From assembly GCA_037445115.1 (NCBI GenBank), contig JBBILC010000002.1:31551-95550 (forward strand): DNA of 64,000 nt, in the 5' to 3' direction. Positions 17,432 to 26,410 of the stretch are shown piece after piece (the first letter of the stretch is position 1; every line of letters starts with the position of its first letter). Source of the DNA: Trichothermofontia sp037445115 (GTDB lineage Bacteria > Cyanobacteriota > Cyanobacteriia > B231). The notes below the pieces were generated by a model. It saw only the letters and a program-made list of their open reading frames with translations, had not been told where the DNA came from and made no database searches. Made by a program: the position numbers and the translations under genes.

Positions 17432-17462
17432 GGGAGTCACCGAGGTGGCTCTCCTTTTTTTA
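17432..17462 (+). terminator. Rho-independent-type hairpin with T-run, no gene upstream
   Basis: GGGAGTCACC and GGTGGCTCTCC pair with one bulge around a short loop and are followed by seven T. It points along the plus strand, where no protein gene lies upstream until beyond a divergent minus-strand gene. It could end a small RNA made from the 17255-17430 region, or act as an attenuator ahead of argJ. Confidence 0.55.
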
Positions 17463-17704
17463 TCGTTGGGTAGTGAAGTTTTTGTGGAGATGCCCAGGAT
17501 TCTGCCTGCGGAGCGGCGGGGACCCCGATCGCGCCGCTAACTGTGGGGGTTCGGGTCTCCTGCCCAGGGTCGCCAAGCAGACTTGCTATAATAACGCAGC
17601 TTCATGTTGCTGTGGGTTCTGGGTTGGCCAACAACCGGCCCCGCAATCCCTTGTCAGCACAGGATGCGGTAAACCTCCAAACCTCCGCAAAGGTTGACAG
17701 CACT

Positions 17705-18946
17705 ATGGCAGAATGGCGGGAAATTTCCGGGGGCGTTACGGCTCCCAAAGGGTATCAGGCCGCTGGCATCACCGCTGGCTTGAAGCCCTCCGGACAACCA
17801 GACTTGGCCCTAATTTTTTCGGAAAGCGAAGCGATCGCGGCGGGTGTCTTTACCACCTGTCAAGTTCGCGCCGCCTGTGTGGACTACTGCCGACAACGCC
17901 TTCAGGCCAAAGCCAGTGCCCGTGCCATTCTCTGCAACGCCGGACAGGCCAATGCGGCAACGGGTACCCAGGGCTGGGAGGATGCGGTCGAAAGTGCGAA
18001 ATGGGTGGCCGAAGCCCTGCAAATTCCCCCGGAGTCGGTGTTAGTCGCCTCGACCGGGGTGATTGGCCAGCGGATCAAGATGGAGATTCTCCGGGCGGGG
18101 ATTCCGCAACTGGTTGCCGCCGCCTCAGCGACGGGATCGGATGCTGCGGCCCGTGCCATTACCACCACGGATTTGGTGCCGAAGACGATCGCCCTGGAAA
18201 CGACGATCGGCGATCGCCCGGTGCGGATTGGGGGCATTGCCAAGGGATCGGGGATGATTCACCCCAATATGGCGACGATGTTGTCCTTTATTACCTGTGA
18301 TGCGGCAGTGGCTCCCCACCTGTGGCAGGAGATGCTCCAGCGGGCCGTCGATCGTAGCTTTAACCAGATCACCGTTGATGGCGACACCAGCACCAACGAT
18401 ACGGTCCTCGCCCTCGCCAATGGTCAATCCCGCACCCCCGCCATTACCGATGGGGGGTCAGAAGCCGAAACCCTGGAGGGGATGCTCACCGCCGTGTGTA
18501 CCCATTTAGCCAAGGCGATCGCCCGCGATGGCGAAGGCGCAACTTGCCTGATCGAAGTCCAGGTGCGGGGTACCGATACCGAGGCCGCTGCTAACCAGAT
18601 TGCCCGGACGATCGTCGGTTCCTCCCTGGTGAAATCCGCCATTTTTGGCCGTGATCCTAACTGGGGCCGGATTGCGGCGGCGGCGGGACGGGCGGGGGTG
18701 CCCTTTGCCCAAGAGAATCTCCGGATTCAACTGGGGGATTTCTTGATGATGGATCAGGGGCAACCCTTGCCCTACGATCGCGATGCCGCTAGCCAATACC
18801 TACGCCAAGCCGCTGAAGGGGCCTACCTGGCGGCGGATACGGTCCTGATCCAGGTGAGTGTGGGCAGTGGTCCCGGTTATGGACGGGCCTGGGGCTGTGA
18901 CCTCAGCTATGACTACGTGAAAATCAACGCTGAATACACCACCTGA
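17705..18946 (+). CDS. argJ: ArgJ: glutamate N-acetyltransferase / amino-acid acetyltransferase
   Basis: A 413-residue protein of arginine biosynthesis. ArgJ moves the acetyl group from N-acetylornithine to glutamate, and bifunctional forms also use acetyl-CoA, keeping the acetyl cycle running. The self-cleavage site is intact: KGSGMIHPNMATML, with cleavage expected before the Thr of MATML to give alpha and beta chains. Other blocks that fit are CNAGQANAATG, ASTGVIGQ and FGRDPNWGRI. I chose the ATG at 17705 because MAEWREISGGVTAPKG is where family members start; an upstream in-frame start at 17543 adds 54 unrelated residues. The gene is alone in its direction here, as is usual for scattered arg genes in cyanobacteria. 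Confidence 0.95.
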   Translation: MAEWREISGGVTAPKGYQAAGITAGLKPSGQPDLALIFSESEAIAAGVFTTCQVRAACVDYCRQRLQAKASARAILCNAGQANAATGTQGWEDAVESAKWVAEALQIPPESVLVASTGVIGQRIKMEILRAGIPQLVAAASATGSDAAARAITTTDLVPKTIALETTIGDRPVRIGGIAKGSGMIHPNMATMLSFITCDAAVAPHLWQEMLQRAVDRSFNQITVDGDTSTNDTVLALANGQSRTPAITDGGSEAETLEGMLTAVCTHLAKAIARDGEGATCLIEVQVRGTDTEAAANQIARTIVGSSLVKSAIFGRDPNWGRIAAAAGRAGVPFAQENLRIQLGDFLMMDQGQPLPYDRDAASQYLRQAAEGAYLAADTVLIQVSVGSGPGYGRAWGCDLSYDYVKINAEYTT

Positions 18947-19047
18947 CGCGCTTCCAGATATTCAATAGACCCCCGTTCCGCATGGCCCATCCCTGACGCT
19001 GGGGGGCGATCGCGCGCAAGGGGAAACCTACCTCATGACGATGACTC

Positions 19048-19521
19048 ATGACGATGACTCAAACACCCCCCCAAAAAATCGCCAACCTGGCGGATGCCGT
19101 CGCGATCGCGGCCCTGGCCCACCGGGACCAACACGATAAGGCGGGTGCGCCTTACCTGCTCCATCCCCTCCGGCTGCTGCTGCGGATGGACTCGGAGACG
19201 GCGATGATGGCTGCCGTCCTGCATGACGTGGTTGAGGATACGGATTGGACCCTAGAACAGTTACGGGACGCGGGTTTCCCGGAAGCGGTGTTGGCGGCGG
19301 TTGACTGCCTAACCCGCCGATCGCTGGAAAGCTACGATGCCTTCATCGATCGGATCAGCCAAAACCCGATCGCGCAGCAAGTCAAGATCGCCGATCTGGA
19401 AGACAATATGAATCTCCAGCGGCTGGGCCAACTCAACCCCAAGGATTTAGAGCGACTGGAGAAATACCACCGGGCGTGGCGCAGGCTGACCAACCGGGAC
19501 AATCGCCTACCCAGGGAGTAG
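19048..19521 (+). CDS. Mesh1-like HD hydrolase (SpoT N-terminal type)
   Basis: A 157-residue stand-alone HD protein. Its motifs match the hydrolase half of RelA/SpoT proteins: AHRDQHDKAGAPYLLHP, then LHDVVEDTDWT with the HD and ED pairs, then VKIADLEDNM with the later metal Asp. There is no synthetase or regulatory domain. Proteins of this size (Mesh1/small alarmone hydrolase) remove pyrophosphate from (p)ppGpp or act on NADPH; which applies here is not known. The start region contains a 13-bp direct repeat (ATGACGATGACTC twice), so an ATG at 19035 also exists but in another frame; 19048 is the frame-correct start. Confidence 0.8.
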   Translation: MTMTQTPPQKIANLADAVAIAALAHRDQHDKAGAPYLLHPLRLLLRMDSETAMMAAVLHDVVEDTDWTLEQLRDAGFPEAVLAAVDCLTRRSLESYDAFIDRISQNPIAQQVKIADLEDNMNLQRLGQLNPKDLERLEKYHRAWRRLTNRDNRLPRE

Positions 19522-19632
19522 GGGGAAGTCAGCATTAAGAAACATCTAAAATCCGACGGGGAAACTGGGGTATGTGGCAAGATGGCTAGGTAGACTCGAT
19601 TGAACTCTCAAGTATTTAGCAGGAAAACAACT

Positions 19633-20268
19633 ATGGCTCTTCAACTCGGTGACGTTGTTCCCAACTTCACCCAAGCTTCTAACGTTGGCGAAATCAACCT
19701 CTATGACTGGGCAGGCGATAGCTGGGTCGTTCTGTTCTCCCATCCGGCGGACTATACCCCCGTTTGCACCACCGAATTGGGTGAAGTGGCCAAGTTGGTA
19801 CCCGAATTCGAGAAGCGGCATGCCAAGGTCATTGCCCTCAGTGTGGATGATGTGGAGTCACACAAGGGCTGGATTGGCGACATCAACGAAACCCAAAACA
19901 CCACGGTGAATTACCCCATCCTGGCGGATGCAGATAAGAAGGTTTCTGACTTGTATGGCATGATCCATCCCAATGCCAATGCCAAGCTGACGGTGCGGAC
20001 GGTATTTGTGATTGATCCTGAACACAAGCTACGCCTGACGATTACCTATCCCCCCAGCACGGGCCGTAACTTTGAGGAAATTCTGCGGGTGATTGATTCG
20101 CTACAACTGACGGATAAATACAGCGTTGCAACACCGGTGAATTGGAAGGATGGCGAAGATGTTGTGGTGGCTCCGTCGATTCCCACGGATGAGGCCAAGC
20201 AGAAGTTCCCGAAGGGCGTAACGGAAATCAAGCCCTATCTGCGGATGACGCCCCAACCCAATAAATAG
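19633..20268 (+). CDS. 1-Cys peroxiredoxin (Prx6 type)
   Basis: A 211-residue thiol peroxidase. The active-site motif is HPADYTPVCTTE with the peroxidatic C45; there is no second conserved Cys for a typical 2-Cys mechanism, and the long C-terminal domain (DGEDVVVAPSIP, then KPYLRMTPQP) is that of the Prx6/1-Cys group. It reduces hydrogen peroxide and organic peroxides in the cytosol with a reductant not visible here. The ATG at 19633 is preceded by AGGA at a good distance; an earlier in-frame start at 19600 is unlikely. It stands alone. Confidence 0.95.
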   Translation: MALQLGDVVPNFTQASNVGEINLYDWAGDSWVVLFSHPADYTPVCTTELGEVAKLVPEFEKRHAKVIALSVDDVESHKGWIGDINETQNTTVNYPILADADKKVSDLYGMIHPNANAKLTVRTVFVIDPEHKLRLTITYPPSTGRNFEEILRVIDSLQLTDKYSVATPVNWKDGEDVVVAPSIPTDEAKQKFPKGVTEIKPYLRMTPQPNK

Positions 20269-20774
20269 GGCCGAGGGCAGCATCAAGCTGAAGATTAGGG
20301 TTACGACCGGCTCAGCCCGTTCGCGTAGCGTCTCCCTAGGGAAAACGGATAAGGTCCTGCTTATCCTGAGTCTATCGAAGGGTCTTGGAACCTATCTGCA
20401 ACCCATCACTTTAGGCATGCCAGAGCACTACAGCCGTTCCCTCTCTAATGAAGTACTGTCAAGCCTTGTAAACAAGGGGCTTAAGCCCCTTGTCTGTACC
20501 TCACCAAGTATGGAAGTGCTGTAGTACAGTAAACATAAACTTTTGCAATGTTGGTAGTAACGACTTGAGGCATTGCAGGCTAAAGCCTGAACTACAAACG
20601 TTGCATCGGTAATTATGGGCTGCACTAGCTTGTATCTGTGGGTTATACCCAAAAACAACGCCTTCCCCGTGGGGACAGGTTCACCGAGATGTCTGTGTGG
20701 CCACAGACAGGGTCAAGGACGGGGCTTGTATCCCATCTTTTCGGTCAACCTGTCCCTTTTGATTGGCGCAGCGA
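20269..20774. other. repeat-bearing intergenic region
   Basis: About 500 bases between convergent peroxiredoxin and rpiA genes. It carries a family B MITE (20428-20524) and, at about 20572-20600, a fragment (TGCAGGCTAAAGCCTGAACT) that resembles the inverse of part of the 71-bp tandem repeat at the right edge. No gene seen. Confidence 0.6.
20428..20524 (+). repeat. MITE-like repeat family B, copy 1
   Basis: About 97 bp with ends CTACAGCCGTTCC and GGAAGTGCTGTAG forming imperfect terminal inverted repeats bounded by TA. The centre is CAAGGGGCTTAAGCCCCTTG. Close copies lie at 62771-62865 (same direction) and 39609-39702 (inverted). Non-coding. Confidence 0.75.
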
Positions 20775-21482
20775 TTACATTTCTCGCACGATCGGCTGGC
20801 CGTCTTTGACCTCACCAATTAACACCAGATCGGTCACGCCCACAAACAAGCCATTTTCTAATACCCCAGGAATATTGTTTAATTTCTTTTCCAGGGCAGC
20901 CGGATCATCAATACGATCGAACTTAACATCAATGACAAAGTTCCCTTGATCAGTAATGACGGGGCCGGCCTTCCTCACCCCCATCCGTAGTTCTGGCTTG
21001 CCCCCCAGTTGGGTAATAGCTCGCATCACGGGGGTCATGGCGAGGGGTAACACTTCCACGGGTAGCAGGAAGGTAGAACCCAGGCGATCGACAATCTTAG
21101 TGCTGTCCACCACCACAATAAAATAGGCTGCTAGGGCATCAACAATCTTTTCGCGGGTATGGGCCGCCCCGCCCCCCTTGATCAGATTTTTGTTGGGATC
21201 GACCTCATCCGCTCCATCGATCGCCAGATCAATTTTGTCCACCTCATCCAATGTTGTCAGGGGGATACCGTATTGTTTTGCTAATACGATCGCCTGGAAA
21301 GAGGTGGGAATGCCTTTAATATCCTTGAGATCCCCCGCCTGCAAACGCTCACCAATGTATTGAATGGCGTAGGCGGTCGTTGAACCCGTGCCCAACCCCA
21401 CCACCATGCCCGACTGGACACGATCGGCGGCGGCTTTACCCACGGCTTGTTTCATTAAGACCACAGGGTCAGTCGTTGTCAT
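20775..21482 (-). CDS. rpiA: ribose-5-phosphate isomerase A
   Basis: A 235-residue RpiA that interconverts ribose 5-phosphate and ribulose 5-phosphate in the Calvin cycle and pentose phosphate pathway. Diagnostic blocks are GLGTGSTT (phosphate loop), DLAIDGADEVDP with the catalytic acidic residues, and LIKGGGAAHTREK. Length is normal. The ATG at 21482 follows GAGAGG at a good distance; a longer in-frame start at 21521 would add 13 residues without family support. Convergent with the peroxiredoxin gene, with a GST gene upstream on the same strand. Confidence 0.96.
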   Translation of the reverse strand: MTTTDPVVLMKQAVGKAAADRVQSGMVVGLGTGSTTAYAIQYIGERLQAGDLKDIKGIPTSFQAIVLAKQYGIPLTTLDEVDKIDLAIDGADEVDPNKNLIKGGGAAHTREKIVDALAAYFIVVVDSTKIVDRLGSTFLLPVEVLPLAMTPVMRAITQLGGKPELRMGVRKAGPVITDQGNFVIDVKFDRIDDPAALEKKLNNIPGVLENGLFVGVTDLVLIGEVKDGQPIVREM

Positions 21483-21593
21483 GTTGCACCTCTCTAAAAT
21501 GCGTCGTCTCTTATGAGTCATTATCCAGACTGCGCGATCGCCCAGAAGGCGCAGCCACCCAGAGACTCTACCACGTGCGTTGGGCGAATCATC

Positions 21594-22259
21594 TTACCCC
21601 AAGCGCTGGGCCAGGATTTTTTTCATATTGGGTAATGCCCGCGCTACGACTTTGGGTGACGGCGTTGTGGCCCGCCAACTGTCCCGCTGCTCCAGGTGGT
21701 TGACCCACGCTTGCAGACGGGGATAGGCATCCAGGGGGTACTCCAGCATGGGCAAAGCTGGGACAAGGGTACCGGCCACAATATCCGCTAGGGTGAGGTC
21801 GGCCCCCAGCAGGTAGGGTTGGTGTGTGGCTAACAGATCTTCGTAAACCTGCAACACGGCAGTGATCTGCTGGCGAGATTGGTCGAGTTTTACCGGGGCG
21901 ACTGCCAGCCCTACAAAAGCCCCTGTTAGGGATAGGGTGGCGGGCTGAAGTTCGTTGAGGGCTAACATCTCCACCATGCGCACCCCGGCGATCGCCTGAC
22001 TATTGGTCTGGGGCATGAGGGATGGGGAGGGGTAGTGGGCCTCTAGGTAATCTAAAATCGCTAGCGACTCCAGAACACGAAACCCTGCATCCACAATGAC
22101 GGGTACCCGCTGTAAAGGGTTAAGTGCCGTAAATTCAGCCCCCAAGTGATCGCCATCTAAATTGACTAAGATTGGCTCAAACGGAATTTGCTTTTCTAAT
22201 AGCGCTACCCACACCCGACGCGCATTCACCGAAACCGGATTGTAATAGAACTGCAACAT
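21594..22259 (-). CDS. glutathione S-transferase family protein
   Basis: A 221-residue two-domain GST. The thioredoxin-like N-terminal domain contains NPVSVNARRVWVALLE, the cis-Pro in RVPVIVD and the glutathione-contacting ESLAILDYLE. The helical C-terminal domain has YLLGADLTLADI, the N-capping box motif. The substrate class cannot be told from sequence; roles may include detoxification or stress. It sits 110 bases upstream of rpiA on the same strand, and could be cotranscribed. Confidence 0.88.
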   Translation of the reverse strand: MLQFYYNPVSVNARRVWVALLEKQIPFEPILVNLDGDHLGAEFTALNPLQRVPVIVDAGFRVLESLAILDYLEAHYPSPSLMPQTNSQAIAGVRMVEMLALNELQPATLSLTGAFVGLAVAPVKLDQSRQQITAVLQVYEDLLATHQPYLLGADLTLADIVAGTLVPALPMLEYPLDAYPRLQAWVNHLEQRDSWRATTPSPKVVARALPNMKKILAQRLG

Positions 22260-22530
22260 GCCATTGTCCCTATAACGCTTTACCTTGCTTCAATATTTTA
22301 GGAATAGGTGCGATATCTGCCTTGGGCATTTGGGGTTGTAACGGCTACCTGCTAACCACCCAGGATGACTGTCTAGCCTGCGTGAGTGGGTAGTCAATTC
22401 CTAGTCAATTCCTGGTCAGTCCGTCTAAAAAAACTCCGCCCAGTGCAGGGACTTGGCACAACCCTAGCACCCTAGCGATACACTGGGAAGATCGCCTCTA
22501 GCATCCCGATCGTGTGGTTATTGTGTGCTT

Positions 22531-22839
22531 ATGCATGTACTTTCCATCCCCACTTGGATTATTCATATCTCAAGCGTGATTGAATGGACTGCCGCCATCT
22601 GGCTCATTTGGTTATACGCCGACCTCAGCGGCAATCGGGCTTGGCGACTCCTGTCCCTGGCCATGCTGCCCGCTCTTGTGAGTGCAATGTGTGCCTGTAC
22701 CTGGCATTTTTTTGACAATACCCCTACCCTGGAATGGTTGGTTACCCTCCAGGCCAGCACCACCGTCCTGGGGAATGTGACCCTCATGGTGGCGGCTTGG
22801 GTTCTCTGGAAAAATCGTCAGCCGGAGTTAAAACCATGA
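22531..22839 (+). CDS. DUF2499 membrane protein
   Basis: A 102-residue integral membrane protein with about three hydrophobic segments, opening HVLSIPTWIIHISSVIEW and containing MCACTWHFF, as in DUF2499. The family is found in cyanobacteria and plastid-bearing eukaryotes, and its function is unknown. The ATG at 22531 is chosen; a GTG at 22525 adds two residues. Its stop overlaps the start of the next gene (ATGA), so the two are coupled. The restriction to phototrophs suggests a photosynthetic-membrane role, which is inference. Confidence 0.85.
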   Translation: MHVLSIPTWIIHISSVIEWTAAIWLIWLYADLSGNRAWRLLSLAMLPALVSAMCACTWHFFDNTPTLEWLVTLQASTTVLGNVTLMVAAWVLWKNRQPELKP

Positions 22840-23240
22840 CCGTAGTGGCCCCAAACCTGAGCAGCCCTGGGCTGCTGCCAGATCTCCCGGCCCTGGTCTC
22901 CCTGTCTGGGAGCTTACTCCTCGCCCACATATCCCTGCCCTCTAAGGACGCCTTATTTGCCCTTTCCCTGTTTCCCTACCTGGGATTTCTCTGGTTTTTG
23001 ACCCGATCGCGACAGGCTCCCCGCTTAGCGTTAATTGGGTTTTATACCACACTGGTTTTTGTCGGCGTGACCATTCCGGCGGGAATTTATGCCAGGGTGG
23101 TCTACCAGCAAGCCCTGGCGAACGTAGACTGGTTACATGGCAGTGCTGAGGTTTTTCTCACCCTGGCTAATATTCTGATCGTGTTGGGGTTTCGTCAGGC
23201 CGTTCTGGACCAACGCGCCCGCAACAGGGAAACTTCCTAA
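22836..23240 (+). CDS. DUF3593 membrane protein
   Basis: A 134-residue membrane protein with four likely helices, including DALFALSLFPYLGFLWFL and LIGFYTTLVFVGVTIPAG, and ending with VFLTLANILIVLGFRQ. It fits DUF3593, which is also restricted to cyanobacteria and plants and often sits next to DUF2499. The ATG at 22836 overlaps the upstream stop by four bases. The two proteins probably act together; function unknown. Confidence 0.85.
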   Translation: MTVVAPNLSSPGLLPDLPALVSLSGSLLLAHISLPSKDALFALSLFPYLGFLWFLTRSRQAPRLALIGFYTTLVFVGVTIPAGIYARVVYQQALANVDWLHGSAEVFLTLANILIVLGFRQAVLDQRARNRETS

Positions 23241-23288
23241 GCGCTAGCCCCCCTTCCCCCTGATCTTCCCCGCAGGAGTAAGCTGGTT

Positions 23289-24272
23289 TTGCCCTACCCC
23301 CCCGTTCTTTGTCTGGGTGAAGTTCTCTTTGATTACCTGGCTGATCAGCCCGGTGTGGCCTTGTCAGCAGTGACAAGCTGGACGGCCTATGCGGGGGGGG
23401 CACCGGCTAATGTGGCCTCTGCCTTAGTCAAGTTGGGAACGCCCGCTGGTTTCATTGGCTGTATTGGTGCCGATGTGGGCGGGGAAGTTTTAGTGCAAAT
23501 CCTGACCACCGCCGGGGTGGATCTAACCGGGGTCCAGCGTCACCCCATCCGACCCACGCGTCAGGTATATGTCCTGCGATCGCAGACGGGCGATCGTCAA
23601 TTTGCAGGGTTTGGCGACGATTACGCAGCCACGGACTTTGCGGATACGGCCCTACAAGCGGAGGCCCTGCCCGTGTCCCTCTTTGCTCAAGCGCAATACC
23701 TGGTCCTGGGAACCCTTATGCTGGCCTATCCCGACAGTCGCCAAGCGGCTCTGCGTGCCCTGGAACTTGCCCAAGCGCACCAGCTAACGGTGCTGATGGA
23801 TGTCAATTGGCGACCCCAGTTTTGGCCCAACCCCCAAGCCGCCGTGCCCCTCATTCGCGCCGCGATCGCCCAAGTAACCTTCCTTAAGCTATCGGAGGAA
23901 GAGGCGGCTTGGTTATACCAGACCGACAATCCCGCCGCGATCGCCAAGCAATTTCCGAATCTACGGGGGGTTTTGCTCACCCAGGGCGAGCAGGGGTGTC
24001 GGTACTGGATTCACGGCCACCAGGATGACTATCCGGCTTTCAGTGTCCCCGTGGTCGATACCACCGGGGCGGGGGATGGCTTTGTGGCCGGGTTTATCCA
24101 CCAACTTTACCAAAGCCAGGGCCAATGCCTGACCACCGCCGAGGATATCCGGGCCACAGTCGCCTATGCCAATAGTGTGGGTGCCTTGACGACCACCCAG
24201 GCCGGTGCCATTGCCGCCCAGCCGACGGCGATCGCGGTGCAAGCCTTCCTACGGCAACAGGTTGAGCCTTAG
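23289..24272 (+). CDS. PfkB-family sugar kinase (fructokinase-like)
   Basis: A 327-residue kinase with both PfkB signatures: the early GGAPANVASALVKLG block that binds the sugar, and VDTTGAGDGFVAGF with the catalytic Asp and the anion hole. Other fitting parts are LCLGEVLFD at the start and VLMDVNWRPQFW mid-chain, which resemble fructokinases, so fructose to fructose 6-phosphate is the best guess. The start is a TTG at 23289 preceded by AGGAG at about 11 bases; no ATG at the right place exists before the conserved LCLGE. It follows the DUF3593 gene by about 50 bases. Confidence 0.87.
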   Translation: MPYPPVLCLGEVLFDYLADQPGVALSAVTSWTAYAGGAPANVASALVKLGTPAGFIGCIGADVGGEVLVQILTTAGVDLTGVQRHPIRPTRQVYVLRSQTGDRQFAGFGDDYAATDFADTALQAEALPVSLFAQAQYLVLGTLMLAYPDSRQAALRALELAQAHQLTVLMDVNWRPQFWPNPQAAVPLIRAAIAQVTFLKLSEEEAAWLYQTDNPAAIAKQFPNLRGVLLTQGEQGCRYWIHGHQDDYPAFSVPVVDTTGAGDGFVAGFIHQLYQSQGQCLTTAEDIRATVAYANSVGALTTTQAGAIAAQPTAIAVQAFLRQQVEP

Positions 24273-24356
24273 AAGTTTAAAGGGGGAGTCCCCGTTAATA
24301 GCGCACGACAAAACCTGAACCTCGGTCCCTTCGACCAGTGGCTGCGTTGTTCGTAG

Positions 24357-24374
24357 TGACGACTTTAGTCGTCA
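24357..24374 (+). repeat. palindrome TGACGACTTTAGTCGTCA
   Basis: Part of GTTCGTAGTGACGACTTTAG..., which matches the inverse of the core of the 71-bp tandem repeat at 63787-64000. It lies between convergent genes and may also act as a transcription-ending hairpin. Confidence 0.6.
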
Positions 24375-24455
24375 AAGCAACCGTCTCTAGACTCTTCAAA
24401 CAGGCCATTAAGCCAACCGACCCAAACCATCCAGACTGCCAAACCCCGTCTGTTG

Positions 24456-25469
24456 CTAACTAACTGCCGTCGCGGTAGGCCCCAAGTGGGGTAATCTGCT
24501 GGCGGTTGTCTGCCGAATAAACTCAGCGAACTTGGCCACTAATTCGGGATTGCGCCAGCCCCGATCCGTTTCCTGGGCCAAAATCTCTAGGGCTTGTTCG
24601 GGGGTAAAGGCCGGTTTGTAGGGACGCTCACTTACCAGGGCATCGTAGATATCGATCATTTGAAAGACCTGCGCCAGGAAGGGAATCTCATGCCCCACGA
24701 GGCTATCCGGATAGCCTGTCCCATCCCAGCGTTCGTGGTGGTGACGGATAATGGGCAGGACCCCTCGCATCGTCCGCAGCGGTTGGCAGATCTTCTCACC
24801 AATGAGGACGTGCTGCCTCATAATCTGCCATTCCTCGCTGGTTAATTTCCCCTTCTTCAGTAAAACCGCATCGGGAATACCCACCTTACCAATGTCATGC
24901 AAATATCCGCCCCAGGCAAGATCACGGATTTCAGCCCGCGTCAGACCAAGAAATTCACCAAATGCCTCACCCAGGTCTACCAACCGTTCGCAGTGGTCGC
25001 CTGTACCTGGATCACGGCTTTCTACCGTGCGGGCGATCGAGAACAGAACCTGCTCGGCATGTTCCAAATCCTCATTCAGGCGCTTCTGGCGGATCAGGGA
25101 CTTCACCCGTGCCGACAACTCCAAGCGATCGAAGGGCTTATTGAGAAAATCGTCAGCGCCCGCTTCAATACCCCGGAGGCGGGAGTTCTGATCATTCAGG
25201 GCGGTAATGATGATCACGGGAATCAGACGGGTATGTTCATCTCCCTTCAGCCGGGAGCACACTTCAAAGCCGTCCAGACCGGGCATCATAATATCTAACA
25301 GGATGAGATCGGGATTGACCGCTGTCGTCTGCTCTAGGGCAGCGATCCCATCTTCGGCTTCAAACACTTCATACCCTTCCACCGACAACAGGGCCGCAGC
25401 CGTTGCCCGTCCATAGGGATTATCATCAACGACTAAAATTTTAGGTGTGTCAGAGACAGAAGCATTCAT
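24456..25469 (-). CDS. response regulator with HD-GYP domain
   Basis: A 337-residue protein: receiver (about 10-125) with acidic DD in VVDDNPYG, phospho-acceptor Asp in LILLDIMMPG and Lys in FLNKPF; then an HD-GYP phosphodiesterase domain (about 140-320) with GDHCERL, YLHDIGKVGIPD, RQHVLIGE, IRHHHERWDGTGYP and DIYDALVSERPYK. All signature residues of active c-di-GMP phosphodiesterases (HD, GYP) are present, so it probably degrades c-di-GMP when phosphorylated. No cognate kinase or cyclase is adjacent. The N-terminal ATG at 25469 gives the normal receiver start. Confidence 0.92.
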   Translation of the reverse strand: MNASVSDTPKILVVDDNPYGRATAAALLSVEGYEVFEAEDGIAALEQTTAVNPDLILLDIMMPGLDGFEVCSRLKGDEHTRLIPVIIITALNDQNSRLRGIEAGADDFLNKPFDRLELSARVKSLIRQKRLNEDLEHAEQVLFSIARTVESRDPGTGDHCERLVDLGEAFGEFLGLTRAEIRDLAWGGYLHDIGKVGIPDAVLLKKGKLTSEEWQIMRQHVLIGEKICQPLRTMRGVLPIIRHHHERWDGTGYPDSLVGHEIPFLAQVFQMIDIYDALVSERPYKPAFTPEQALEILAQETDRGWRNPELVAKFAEFIRQTTASRLPHLGPTATAVS

Positions 25470-25990
25470 GGGGGGACTTGCTTACTCCCTACGATATTGA
25501 GTGAAAAGTTACGGACTAGATATACCCATTGAACTGGACCCATTGGGCACCGTAGCCTCACAGCCCCTGATCAGATCCCTATCTGGGTGGATGATTGTCA
25601 ACCCTTAACAGCCAAACTCAACCCATTACGATTGAGTCGTTTCGTGCAGGCATTCGGCCATTCGGCATGGTTATCATCCGAAGACGGGTTTATGGGCAGG
25701 ATGATCATGATCTCTTGCCTATTAGTATCTTCAATTTTAGCGGATTGGTAAAACCGTCTTTTCACGGATGTCTCATTGGGGTTATCTGCCCCCAGTATGC
25801 CCTAGACCAGATTGACAGAGGCAAGACAGGGGAGCAAGGTGCTGGGGTGGGCTGAAGGGCGGCGGCGAGCAGCAGACTCGGGAATAAGGCGGGAATCATT
25901 AGGCGAAGATCTAGCCGTGGACGGAGCGATCGCCTACAATCCAATTGCCTATTTCCATTGTTCTACGCTGACCTGCTGAATTACCTTCCC
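25470..25990. other. divergent intergenic region
   Basis: About 520 bases between the HD-GYP gene and a small membrane-protein gene. An 86-codon frame at 25595 has no recognisable content. I see no repeat or RNA motif. Confidence 0.4.
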
Positions 25991-26410
25991 ATGTTTGCCC
26001 ATTCTTCCCCAACTGCGACTGCCCCGCCCGATCGCCTGAGTCGGCGGGCCGATCGCCGCCGCCGCGCCCACGCATTCCACCCCTCCTATCGTCCACAGAC
26101 GATCGAGGTCGCGATCAAATTTGGCATGAATGCACTATTCATTTTGGGATGCGTAGCGGCGTTGCTGCACCTGCTACCCCAAATTAGGAACCAACAACGG
26201 GAATTGCAGGAAATTCAGGCAGAAGCCACATTGACCAAGACCCGCGTTGAGCATTTGCAAGCAGACTTCGATCGCTATTTTGACCCCCAACAGGCCAAAA
26301 GTGTGATGCAGGAACAGGGACACCGGGTTGACCCTAGCCAGCGTCGCGTTGTGTTTCTTGAACCCAAACCCTCACCCACCCCAGAGGAGTCACCGTTGCC
26401 CCTCAATTAA
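25991..26410 (+). CDS. small single-span membrane protein with coiled coil
   Basis: A 139-residue protein: a basic N-terminal region (LSRRADRRRRAHAF), one membrane helix (about 56-77, MNALFILGCVAALLHLLP), then a coiled coil (QQRELQEIQAEATLTKTRVE) and a Pro-rich end. The layout is like FtsB/FtsL/DivIC division proteins, and similar short proteins are conserved in cyanobacteria, but I cannot show it is one. I placed the start at the ATG at 25991; an upstream TTG at 25958 is possible. Confidence 0.65.
   Translation: MFAHSSPTATAPPDRLSRRADRRRRAHAFHPSYRPQTIEVAIKFGMNALFILGCVAALLHLLPQIRNQQRELQEIQAEATLTKTRVEHLQADFDRYFDPQQAKSVMQEQGHRVDPSQRRVVFLEPKPSPTPEESPLPLN

Larger units (their letters stand above)
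16980..17704. other. repeat-rich intergenic region upstream of argJ
   Basis: About 725 bases between divergent genes. It holds a MITE-like copy (17162-17254), a pair of near-identical short blocks at 17264-17306 and 17366-17410, and a hairpin with T-run at 17432-17461. All three are listed separately. No protein gene seen. Confidence 0.6.

Noticed and set aside
17713..18300. A 195-codon plus-strand frame overlapping argJ
   Set aside because: Another frame of the argJ coding sequence; Gly/Arg/Cys-rich without motifs.
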